In this document: positions 28,791 to 35,952 of the stretch, in pieces
Position numbering within the stretch: position 1 is the first letter of the stretch
Layout: each line of letters opens with the position of its first letter
NCBI GenBank assembly: GCA_039201605.1
Contig: JBCCRO010000031.1
Span: 1 to 64,000 of the forward strand
Origin: CADEDH01 sp039201605
Lineage (GTDB): Bacteria; Actinomycetota; Acidimicrobiia; Acidimicrobiales; SZUA-35
Direction of reading: 5' to 3'
DNA: 64,000 bases
The notes under the pieces: generated by a model
What the model was told of the DNA's origin: nothing
The model's database searches: none
The model's input: the letters and a program-made list of their open reading frames with translations, nothing else
Position numbers and translations under genes: made by a program

Positions 28791-28908
28791 GGAGGTCGAT
28801 CGTAGTTGAAGTTTCTCCCACCAGTGAAATTATTTCATCTACAGTGAAGACCGTGAACGGGCGGCGGCAAGGGTGCCGTCGCCGATGTCGGTGCCAGCGG
28901 AGGCGGTC
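28791..28908. promoter_or_regulatory. Divergent promoter with palindrome and repeated CAGTGAA
   Basis: TGAAAT-T-ATTTCA (28825-28837) is a perfect inverted repeat with 6-bp arms. CAGTGAA occurs at 28822-28828 and again at 28842-28848. TACAGT (28840-28845) is a good -10 for the rightward synthetase gene, and TACGAT (28804-28799, minus) one for the leftward operon. GGAGG (28899-28903) is the synthetase ribosome site. The palindrome would sit between -35 and -10 of the rightward promoter. The likely binder is the cupin-HTH regulator two genes downstream. Confidence 0.6.
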
Positions 28909-30270
28909 ATGAGTTCGTACGAGGAGATCAGGGCCCGGGTCGAGGCGGACGGGGTGGAGTTCATCTACGCCCTGTTCGTCGAGATGCACGGCAAGCCCTG
29001 CGCCAAGCTGGTCCCGGTGGAGGCCCTGGAGGGCCTGATGGCCGACGGGGCCGGATTCGCCGGGTTCGCCGCCGGGCCGTTCGGGCAGGATCCGGCCAGC
29101 CCCGACGTCCTCGCCCTCCCCGATCCGGCGTCCTACACCCGGCTGCCGTGGCAGCCCGACGTCGCCGTCATGCACTGCGATCCCACGGTCGACGGCGAGC
29201 CGTGGCCCTACGCCCCTCGGGTCATCCTCCGCCGGGCCCTGAAGCAGCTGGCCGAACGGGGCCTCGTGCTCAAGACCGGGGTGGAGGCCGAGTACTCGCT
29301 GGTGGTTCGCAACGACGACGGCTCGATCCGGGTCGCCGACGAGCGCGACACCGATCCCCTCCCCTGCTACGACGCCCGGGGCCTCACCCGGATGCTCCCC
29401 CACCTCACCGCGGTGTCGAGGAACCTCAACGCCATGGGCTGGGGCAACTACGCCAACGACCACGAGGACGCCAACGGCCAGTTCGAGCAGAACTGGGAGT
29501 ACGCCGAGGCCCTGACCACCGCCGACCGGCTGATCACTTTCCGCCTGATGATCCACACCATGGCCCAGCGCGACGGCCGCTACGCCACGTTCATGCCCAA
29601 GCCGTTCTCGGACAAGACCGGCAACGGCCTCCACACCCACCTCAGCCTGTGGGACGCCGAGGACGACCGGCCGCTGTTCGCCGGAGGCGACGGCGACGAC
29701 CCGAGCGGGTTGGGCATCTCGGCCATGGCCTGCCGGTTCGCCGCCGGCCTCGTCGAGCACGCTCCGGCCCTTACCGCCGTCGCCTGCCCCACGGTGAACA
29801 GCTACAAGCGCATGGGGGTGGGTGCACCGGACTCGGGGGCAACCTGGGCCCCGGCCTACGCCGCCTTCGGCGGCAACAACCGCACCCAGATGATCCGCGT
29901 TCCGGAGCCCGACCGCCTCGAGGTCCGCCTCGGCGACGGTTCGGCCAACCCCTACCTGCTGTTCACCGCCCTGCTGGCCGCCGGTCTCGACGGGATCGAC
30001 CGTGGCCTCGACGTCGGCCCGCCCAACACCGCCAACCTGTTCGAGCTGTCGGCGGCCGAGGTGGCGAGCCGGGGTATCGCCGGCCTGCCGCCCACCCTGC
30101 TCCACGCCGCCGACTGTCTCGACGCCGACGAGGTCCTGCAGGCCGGGCTGGGGCGGACAACCTCCGGGCCCTACGCCGACTACTTCGCCGAGGTCAAGCG
30201 GGCCGAGTTCATGGCCCACCACGAGCAGGTCACCGCCGCCGAGATCGACAAGTATCTGACGCTAGTCTGA
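28909..30270 (+). CDS. Glutamine synthetase family protein, type III / GlnT (gamma-glutamylmethylamide or gamma-glutamylputrescine synthetase-like)
   Basis: The 453-residue protein has the GS beta-grasp start (EFIYALFVEMHGKPCAKLVPVEAL), the catalytic-core motifs GVEAEYSLVV, NDHEDANGQFEQNWEYA, RYATFMPKPFSDKTGNGLHTHLSLWD, NSYKRMGVG and RTQMIRVPEPDRLEVRLGDGSANPYL. The Asp-Met-His-Gly-type N-terminus and missing adenylylation loop resemble GlnT/GmaS enzymes that ligate methylamine (or other amines) to glutamate using ATP. ATG chosen because GGAGG lies 5 nt upstream. Its placement opposite MgsABC-like genes favours gamma-glutamylmethylamide synthetase; PuuA is the main alternative. Confidence 0.85.
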   Translation: MSSYEEIRARVEADGVEFIYALFVEMHGKPCAKLVPVEALEGLMADGAGFAGFAAGPFGQDPASPDVLALPDPASYTRLPWQPDVAVMHCDPTVDGEPWPYAPRVILRRALKQLAERGLVLKTGVEAEYSLVVRNDDGSIRVADERDTDPLPCYDARGLTRMLPHLTAVSRNLNAMGWGNYANDHEDANGQFEQNWEYAEALTTADRLITFRLMIHTMAQRDGRYATFMPKPFSDKTGNGLHTHLSLWDAEDDRPLFAGGDGDDPSGLGISAMACRFAAGLVEHAPALTAVACPTVNSYKRMGVGAPDSGATWAPAYAAFGGNNRTQMIRVPEPDRLEVRLGDGSANPYLLFTALLAAGLDGIDRGLDVGPPNTANLFELSAAEVASRGIAGLPPTLLHAADCLDADEVLQAGLGRTTSGPYADYFAEVKRAEFMAHHEQVTAAEIDKYLTLV

Positions 30271-30277
30271 AGCCCCG

Positions 30278-30901
30278 ATGCCCGACCCGAGCCGCAAGCA
30301 GACCGGCGATCTCACCGCCGATCATGTGTCGAAGGTGGTCGGGCAGCGGGTGGCCGAGTTCCGGCAGGGGCTCGACCTGACGCTGGAGGGCTTCGCCTCC
30401 CTCACCGGCCTGTCGATCGGCATGATCTCCAAGATCGAGCACGGGCAGACCTCCCCCAGCTTCGCCACCCTCACAGCGCTGGCCAACGCCACCGGCATGC
30501 CCTTCACCGCCTTCTTCCGCGGGCTCGACGAGGAGCACGACGCCATCCTGGTCCGGGCCGGCGAGGGGGTGTCGATCGACCACGAGGACGCCCGTCCCGG
30601 CCGCACTTACCACGACCTCGGCTCGCTGCGGGGCCCCCGCCGCGAGATCGAGCCGGTGCTGGTGACGTTCACCGAGCGGGACGAGGTGTTCCCCCTGTTC
30701 CAGCACGCCGGCGTCGAGTTCATCCATCTGCTCCAGGGCCGGATGGAGTACGGCTACGGGGCCAAGCGGTACCTGCTCGGCCCCGGTGACACCCTCCAAT
30801 TCCACGGCGAGGTGGCCCACGGTCCGACCGAGCTGGTCGAGGTGCCACTGCAGTTCCTGTCGATCAAGATCCACACCCCGCTCGACGCCACCGACGAGTG
30901 A
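30278..30901 (+). CDS. XRE-family regulator with C-terminal cupin (PuuR/SutR-like)
   Basis: The N-terminal HTH (RVAEFRQGLDLTLEGFASLTGLSIGMISKIEHGQTSPSFATLTALANATG, about residues 24-74) is followed by a cupin sensor (about 110-200, VFPLFQHAGVEFIHLLQGRMEYGYGAKRYLLGPGDTLQFHGEVAHGP). This two-domain form includes PuuR, which responds to putrescine. It lies 7 bp after the synthetase gene and overlaps the next gene, so it is probably autoregulated through the palindrome upstream of that gene. Effector unknown; an amine is the natural guess. Confidence 0.87.
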   Translation: MPDPSRKQTGDLTADHVSKVVGQRVAEFRQGLDLTLEGFASLTGLSIGMISKIEHGQTSPSFATLTALANATGMPFTAFFRGLDEEHDAILVRAGEGVSIDHEDARPGRTYHDLGSLRGPRREIEPVLVTFTERDEVFPLFQHAGVEFIHLLQGRMEYGYGAKRYLLGPGDTLQFHGEVAHGPTELVEVPLQFLSIKIHTPLDATDE

Positions 30902-32076
30902 CCGGGATGCCGATCGCCGACCACCAGCGACCGGACCGGTTCGCCGTCACGCCCGGGACGCCGACGATGAAGGCGGTGGTCACCCGGGCCAACGGCGGCT
31001 TCGACGTGCTCGACTACGTCGACGTGCCGATCCCCACACCCGGCCCCGGCGAGGTGCTGCTGCAGGTGCTGGCCGCCGGGGTCAACAACACCGAGATCAA
31101 CACCCGCCTCGGCTGGTACTCCTCGTCGGTGAGTGGCGGCACGCTCGACCTGGGCGGCGACGTCGGCGAGCAGGCGACGGCGGCCGAATCGGGCGACGGC
31201 GGGTGGAACGAGGAGACGCCGTTCCCCTTCATCCAGGGCACCGACTGCTGCGGTCGGGTGGTCGAGCTCGGCTCGGCGGTCGGCGACGCAGAGGGGCACG
31301 ACGCCGCCACCACGGCGCCGGAGATCGGCCGGCGGGTGCTGGTCCGACCGTGCGTCCGCGCCGACGGCTGGGACGATCCGGCCAACGTCTGGATGGCGTC
31401 GGACTTCGACGGCGCCTTCGCCCAGTACGTGGTGGTCCCGGCGAGCGAGGTGTTCGCCGTCGAGTGCGAGTGGAGCGACGCCGAGCTGGGCTCGATCCCC
31501 TGCGCCTACGGCACGGCCGAAAACATGCTGCACCGGGCCGACGTCGGGGCCGACGACCACGTGCTCGTCACCGGCGCCTCGGGCGGTGTCGGCTCCGCCA
31601 CCGTCCAGCTGGCCCGGCGACGAGGGGCCACGGTCACCGCCGTCGCCGGAACCGACAAGGTCGAGGCCGTCGCCGCGCTGGGGGCCGACCGGGTCATCCC
31701 CCGAGCGGCCGATCTGCTCGACGCCGTCGGTGAGGAGAGCGTCGACGTCGCCATCGACAACGTGGCCGGCGACGGCTTCGGCGCCGTCACCCGTGCGCTG
31801 GTACGCGGCGGACGCTACGCCTCGTCAGGTGCCATCGCCGGCCCGATCGTGGCCCTCGACATGCGCACCCTCTACCTGAAGGACCTCACGCTGATCGGAT
31901 GCACCGCCTGGGACGAGCCGGTGTTCCCCAACCTGATCGGCTACATAGAGCAGGGCGAGATCGAGCCGGTGCTGGCCAAGACCTTCGCGCTGGAGCACAT
32001 CGTCGAGGCCCAGCGGGCCTTCCTCCGCAAGGAGCACGTCGGCAAGTTCGTGCTGCTCCCGCCTCCCGTGGGTTGA
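30898..32076 (+). CDS. Zinc-type alcohol dehydrogenase / quinone oxidoreductase family (MDR) protein
   Basis: The 392-residue medium-chain dehydrogenase/reductase shows a GroES-like N-half (MKAVVTRANGGFDVLDYVDVPIPTPGPGEVLLQVLAAGVNNTEIN..G, FIQGTDCCGRVVELG) and a Rossmann NAD(P) site (VLVTGASGGVGSATVQLARRRGA). The catalytic and structural zinc Cys clusters of classical ADH are not apparent, so a quinone-oxidoreductase/enoyl-reductase-like member is likely. GTG start overlaps the regulator stop; an ATG three codons later is an alternative. Its role in the amine cassette, for example in processing aldehyde products, is speculation. Confidence 0.8.
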   Translation: MTGMPIADHQRPDRFAVTPGTPTMKAVVTRANGGFDVLDYVDVPIPTPGPGEVLLQVLAAGVNNTEINTRLGWYSSSVSGGTLDLGGDVGEQATAAESGDGGWNEETPFPFIQGTDCCGRVVELGSAVGDAEGHDAATTAPEIGRRVLVRPCVRADGWDDPANVWMASDFDGAFAQYVVVPASEVFAVECEWSDAELGSIPCAYGTAENMLHRADVGADDHVLVTGASGGVGSATVQLARRRGATVTAVAGTDKVEAVAALGADRVIPRAADLLDAVGEESVDVAIDNVAGDGFGAVTRALVRGGRYASSGAIAGPIVALDMRTLYLKDLTLIGCTAWDEPVFPNLIGYIEQGEIEPVLAKTFALEHIVEAQRAFLRKEHVGKFVLLPPPVG

Positions 32077-32085
32077 CGTCGACGG

Positions 32086-33264
32086 TCAGACCGACGGCTG
32101 CTGTTGGGTGGCGCAGTGGATGCCGCCACCTCCGGCGGACACCGGGTCGATGTCGAGCACGACGACCTCGCGGTCGGGGTACAGCTCGCCGATCAGGTCG
32201 GCGGCGAGACCATCGGCCGCCGCATCGCCGAACTCGGGGATGAGGACGGCCGAGTTGCACACGTAGTAGTTGACGTAGCTGGCCAGGAACTCCGCATCCT
32301 GGCGGCGGGTGGTCGTCGGCTGCTGCAGGGCCACCAGCTCGTAGGGTGCCCCGTCGAGGGTGGCGAAGGTCTCCAGCGATGTCGCCGTGTCCTGGGCCAG
32401 GTCGTACCAGGTCTCACCCGGCTCCGCGTAGGACGGGTGCTCGTGGACGATCGTGGTCGCATCGGCGAACCGGGCCAGTGTGTCGATATGGCCGTCGGTG
32501 ATGTCTTCGCCGGCGACGCCGTCGACCCACAGCAGACGCTCCGCCCCCAGCGCGTCGGCCAGGGCGGCGCCGATCTCGTCGCCGCCGAGGCCGGGGTTGC
32601 GGTTGTCGTTCACCCAGCTGCTGCGGGCGGCGAGCAGCGTGCCGTTGCCGTCGGTCTCCACCCCGCCGCCCTCACCGACGAGGCCGGAGTCGATCAGGTC
32701 GACCCCGACGATGTCGGCCACCAGGGCGGCCAGGGTCTCGTCACCGTCGTGGACCTGCTTGTCGCCCCAGCCGTTGAACCGCACCCGGGCGGCGGCCGGC
32801 TCACCGGCGGCCGAGATGAGGAAGAGCGGCAACGTGTCACGGGCCCAGAGGTCGTCGACCGGAGCCTCGATGAGCTCCACGTCGGTGCCGACCAGATCGG
32901 CCGCCAGCGCCAGGTCGTCGGGCCGGACGAGCATGCGGACCGGTTCGAACCGGGCGACGGCGAGGCCGATGTCGGCGATCGTGGCCTGCACATTCGGCAG
33001 GTCGACACCCCAGACATCGGTCCGCCCGGGGAAGCACATCCACGTCGCAGCGTGAGGCTCCTCCTCGGCCGGCATCCACAGCAGATCGGCGGCGGTGTCC
33101 TCGGGCCACCGGGCCGAGCCGGTCACCACGTCGTCGCCGGACGTATCGCTGCGGGGCGGCTGGCCGCCGGTGTCGCGGGCCTGGTCCTCGGCGCAGCCGC
33201 CGAGCCACAGCCCGACCGGGAGGGCGGCGCCCGCCTTCAGCACTGTGCGCCGCGTCAGTCCCAT
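32086..33264 (-). CDS. Agmatine deiminase / peptidylarginine deiminase family lipoprotein
   Basis: N-terminus MGLTRRTVLKAGAALPVGLWLGGC has a twin-arginine motif (TRRTVLK) and a lipobox ending at Cys24, so it should be Tat-exported and lipid-anchored. The mature part shows PAD_porph/agmatine deiminase motifs: ERG-like substrate region EGGGVETDGNGTLL, catalytic His in DGHIDTLARF and catalytic Cys384 in GGGGIHC. The family hydrolyses guanidino groups (agmatine to N-carbamoylputrescine plus ammonia, or peptidyl-arginine). ATG is 7 nt after a TACTCT -10, fitting leaderless translation. An exported form is unusual for agmatine deiminases; substrate could be extracellular agmatine or arginine peptides. 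Confidence 0.85.
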   Translation of the reverse strand: MGLTRRTVLKAGAALPVGLWLGGCAEDQARDTGGQPPRSDTSGDDVVTGSARWPEDTAADLLWMPAEEEPHAATWMCFPGRTDVWGVDLPNVQATIADIGLAVARFEPVRMLVRPDDLALAADLVGTDVELIEAPVDDLWARDTLPLFLISAAGEPAAARVRFNGWGDKQVHDGDETLAALVADIVGVDLIDSGLVGEGGGVETDGNGTLLAARSSWVNDNRNPGLGGDEIGAALADALGAERLLWVDGVAGEDITDGHIDTLARFADATTIVHEHPSYAEPGETWYDLAQDTATSLETFATLDGAPYELVALQQPTTTRRQDAEFLASYVNYYVCNSAVLIPEFGDAAADGLAADLIGELYPDREVVVLDIDPVSAGGGGIHCATQQQPSV

Positions 33265-33310
33265 GCAGGCCAGAGTATCGACGACGGACCACGGGACCGG
33301 CCGATCCCCC

Positions 33311-33715
33311 TTATCGACCGGTGGTGGTCTCCGGGGTGCGCAGGATCTTCTCCATCGCCTTGCCCTTGGCCAGCTCGTCGATGAGCTTGTCGAGGTAGCG
33401 GATCTCCCGCATCGTCGGCTGCTCCACCTCCTCCACCCGCACCCCGCACACGACGCCGGTGATCAGATGGCGATCGGGGTTGAGGGCCGGCGCCTGGACG
33501 ATGAAGCCCTCGATCGTGGTGTCCTTGCGGGCGTGAGCGGTCAACTGACGCTGGGTGTACCCCGTCAGCCAGCGGATGATCTTGTCGACATCCCGCTTGG
33601 TCCGGCCCTTCTTCTCCGCCTTCTCGACGTACAACGGGTACACGTCGCCCCACGTCATGTCGTAGACGCGCTGCAAGGCCTTGGGTACCTCGATCGATTC
33701 GGCGCTGGTGGTCAT
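33311..33715 (-). CDS. DUF2200 family protein
   Basis: The 134-residue protein matches the DUF2200 family closely in pattern: VYDMTWGDVYPLYVEKAEKKGRTK.DVD.IIRWLTGY, then NPDRHLITGVVCGVRVEEVE.P.MREIRYLDKLIDELAKGKAMEKILR. The function of the family is unknown. ATG chosen over an upstream in-frame GTG because GGGGGAG lies 8 nt before the ATG but only 2 nt before the GTG. No operon partner. Confidence 0.82.
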   Translation of the reverse strand: MTTSAESIEVPKALQRVYDMTWGDVYPLYVEKAEKKGRTKRDVDKIIRWLTGYTQRQLTAHARKDTTIEGFIVQAPALNPDRHLITGVVCGVRVEEVEQPTMREIRYLDKLIDELAKGKAMEKILRTPETTTGR

Positions 33716-33798
33716 GGCCACATCTCCCCCGTTGACGGCACCATCGACGCTACTCGACCCGACCGCGCCACACGCTCGGGCCGATCGTCGGGGGCCGG

Positions 33799-34338
33799 TC
33801 AGGCCTGCCGGCTCGGATCGGGGTGGTAGACGACGCAGAACACCGGGCTCAGCCGTTTCATCACCTCACCACCGGTCGAGGAGGCGAGGCGCTCGGCCAG
33901 GTCGTGATCCTCGGTGAGCTCACCCACCAGGTCGAGACGCCAACCGTCGCCCATCACCGTCATCCCCAGGCCCGTCGGATCGTCGGGCGCCACCAGCGGC
34001 TGCACCGGGGGCGCCACGGCGTACCGGTGGAGGAACGCCACCGGCGCCCCGGCTCGCAGGCAGCCGGTGGTGGTCAGTACCTGCCGTTGGCCGCGGAAGT
34101 CGAGTTCCTCCCGCTCGGCCCGCTCGTCGAGGCGGTCGCAGGCCACCACGCCCAGCAGCGATGCATCGTCGGCCGGGGTCGGGGCGCCGACGGCCAATGC
34201 GGCGACGACCACCGTCGCCACCCGAGCACCGATGCCGAACCGCCCCGTCCCCACACCGACGAGCCTACGGCGCAGTGTCCGCAGCCGAAGCCAACGCGAC
34301 GGCACGGCGATGAGGCGGCTCTGCGAGTCGACGGACAC
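33799..34338 (-). CDS. Hypothetical protein with one N-terminal membrane/signal segment
   Basis: I do not recognise this gene. From the GTG start it encodes 179 residues: a basic N-terminus (SRWLRLRTLRRRLVG), a hydrophobic segment (ATVVVAALAVGA) that could be a signal peptide or anchor, then a small domain with three cysteines (VVACDRLDERAEREELDFRGQRQ, TTGCLRAG, FCVVYHPDPS). The start is preferred over a longer frame because GGAG lies 7 nt upstream and the extension has non-coding character. Cysteines may form a disulfide if exported. Confidence 0.5.
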   Translation of the reverse strand: MSVDSQSRLIAVPSRWLRLRTLRRRLVGVGTGRFGIGARVATVVVAALAVGAPTPADDASLLGVVACDRLDERAEREELDFRGQRQVLTTTGCLRAGAPVAFLHRYAVAPPVQPLVAPDDPTGLGMTVMGDGWRLDLVGELTEDHDLAERLASSTGGEVMKRLSPVFCVVYHPDPSRQA

Positions 34339-34569
34339 GGTGGCACTCCGATGGAACGTGGTGGACGGCGGCGTCCCGTACTCTCGGGCCGGCAGCCGAC
34401 CTTGGCATCGGGGAAGTCCCCGATTCAGCGGGATCAGCCCGTCCGGCTTTCGAGCCGGGTCGTGGCCGGGCTCGATGGTCGCCCGCACGCACTCGATGCA
34501 GGAGCAGGCGATGCGGAGGCCGGCGGCGCGGTGGACGGGTCGGTGGCGGACGCCGGGGACGGGGAGGCT
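34339..34569 (-). other. Gap with two strong hairpins, no recognised gene
   Basis: TCGGGGA-AG-TCCCCGA (34408-34423) and CCGGCT-TTCG-AGCCGG (34443-34458; UUCG tetraloop if read rightward) are perfect hairpins. They could form a structured leader of the leftward hypothetical gene or terminate the sigma/anti-sigma transcript, but neither is followed by a T-tract on either strand. No known riboswitch consensus could be matched. Confidence 0.3.
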
Positions 34570-35118
34570 TCAGCTCCGCCCGGATCGCGGGAGGGACGGC
34601 GCCAGGTCGGCGAGTCTGATGGCCAGCGCACCGGTGAGGCAGGCCAGGGCCACCGACGGCAGGTGGATCAACTCGTTGCCGCCGGTGGCGGCGGAGTCGT
34701 CGAGGGCGCCGGCCGCCGTCTGGGCGATGATGGCCACCGAGGCGATGGCAAACGCCGGTCGCGCCCAGTGGGGTCGCCAGGCCGCCAGGAGCGCAGCGGC
34801 GGCGACGCAGAAGCCGAGGGCGCCGTCGCGGGTGAGGTGGGCGTCGCTCGAATCGCCGAGGAGGCCGAGCGGATCGATCCCGATCAACCACGGCAGCACG
34901 GCCACCAGCTGGAGGCCGGCGAGGGCGACGACGAAACCCCGGAGGGCCCGGGACGGCGACGGGAGCGCGGCGCCGAGGCGACCGACCAGCTCGTCGTCGG
35001 GACGTTCCTGGCGGGCGATCGCGGCCAGGTAGTCGTCGACCAACGGGTCGAACCGCTCCTGGTCGATGCTGACGACCTCGGCCAGGTGGTCATCGTCTGG
35101 CGTCGACGACGTGGTCAC
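34570..35118 (-). CDS. Probable membrane anti-sigma factor
   Basis: The 182-residue protein starts with a soluble acidic region (MTTSSTPDDDHLAEVVSIDQERFDPLVDDYLAAIARQ) and continues with about four membrane segments (ALRGFVVALAGLQLVAVLPWL, GFCVAAAALLAAW, ARPAFAIASVAIIAQTAAGAL, SVALACLTGALAIRLADL). Its GTG overlaps the TGA of the upstream ECF sigma gene (GTGA), the usual arrangement for sigma/anti-sigma pairs. The zinc anti-sigma motif HxxxCxxC is absent, so function is inferred from position and topology. Confidence 0.6.
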   Translation of the reverse strand: MTTSSTPDDDHLAEVVSIDQERFDPLVDDYLAAIARQERPDDELVGRLGAALPSPSRALRGFVVALAGLQLVAVLPWLIGIDPLGLLGDSSDAHLTRDGALGFCVAAAALLAAWRPHWARPAFAIASVAIIAQTAAGALDDSAATGGNELIHLPSVALACLTGALAIRLADLAPSLPRSGRS

Positions 35119-35603
35119 GCGCTCATATCCTCTCCGGCGTCGGCCCGGAGGGCCTCGGCCAGCGCGGCCCGGGCCCGGTGGAGGCGGGAGCGGACGGTGC
35201 CGATCGGCAGATCGAGAATGGTCGACGCCGTCTCGTAGTCGTAGCCGAGGATGCCGCACAGGACGAGGACCTCGCGCTGCTCGAGGCTCAGCGTGTCGAC
35301 GAGGGCGTACACCTCCGAGGTGTGGTCGGCCGCCTGCGCCGTCGGACCGCAGCCCCGCTTCATCAGCTCGCAGTTGCGCTGATGGCGGGCCTGGAGATCG
35401 AAGATGCAGCGACGGCAGATGCGGATCAGCCATCCCTCGAAGCTGCCGCTGCCCCGGAACGAGTCGAGGTAGACCCAGGCCCGGAGGAAGGTCTCCTGTA
35501 CCGCGTCCTCGGCGATCGTGGGCGTCGACGCCATCGACCGGGCGTAGGTCGACACCGCTCGCTCGTGATTGCGGATCAACCGCTCGAAGTCGGCGTCGTG
35601 CAC
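35115..35603 (-). CDS. ECF RNA polymerase sigma factor
   Basis: The 162-residue protein has sigma region 2 (NHERAVSTYARSMASTPTIAEDAVQETFLRAWVYLDSFRGSGSFEGWLIRICRR) and region 4 (LVDTLSLEQREVLVLCGILGYDYETASTILDLPIGTVRSRLHRARAALAEAL). The linker between the regions carries four cysteines (RICRRCIFDLQARHQRNC, RGC), unusual and possibly metal- or redox-sensitive. GTG start; no strong ribosome site. It is divergent from the haem-uptake operon. Confidence 0.88.
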   Translation of the reverse strand: MHDADFERLIRNHERAVSTYARSMASTPTIAEDAVQETFLRAWVYLDSFRGSGSFEGWLIRICRRCIFDLQARHQRNCELMKRGCGPTAQAADHTSEVYALVDTLSLEQREVLVLCGILGYDYETASTILDLPIGTVRSRLHRARAALAEALRADAGEDMSA

Positions 35604-35952
35604 CCGGCTCAGTCAACTGGACCCGACGGCGACACGCAACAGTTTCCTCCCGCCGACGGGCGGTTTCGGTCGGCTCGGATTTTCTTGCCGGCCCCCGGAA
35701 CTATCGAGGAGGCGGTCCGGTCTACGGCGCTGTGAATGACCTGAACCAGATCTCGTCGCCGGTGGACGGCGGGCGCGACTCGGTTCGCATCGGTCGGCGC
35801 CTGCTCGACGGCGATGAACGGATCCGGGTCGTGCGGACCCACCCTGACCGTCTCGATCGCGTCGTCGCCCAACGCCGGTGAGATCCCGACAGACCTGCAA
35901 ACAACACCCGATCAGCAGCGAAACCGGGGCTCCGCTGCCACGAAAGGCGAAC
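35604..35952 (+). promoter_or_regulatory. Divergent intergenic region between ECF sigma gene and haem operon, with ECF-type promoter-like sequence
   Basis: GGAACT (35697-35702) and GTCT (35720-35723) are separated by 17 bp, close to the GGAAC / GTC pattern of ECF promoters. If used, it would transcribe rightward into the haem operon with a leader of roughly 220 nt. AAAGG precedes the operon's ATG. I see no gene or strong palindrome here; the match is short and may be chance. Confidence 0.3.

Noticed and set aside
34408..34458. Rho-independent terminator
   Set aside because: Both hairpins lack a T-tract on either strand, so I keep them only as structures.
34339..34569. Riboswitch such as cyclic-di-GMP or cyclic-di-AMP
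   Set aside because: Some bases recalled those families but the conserved core blocks do not line up.
33823..35238. Long rightward frame across the hypothetical, gap and anti-sigma genes
   Set aside because: It spans three separate minus-strand features and has no domain; base composition alone explains it.
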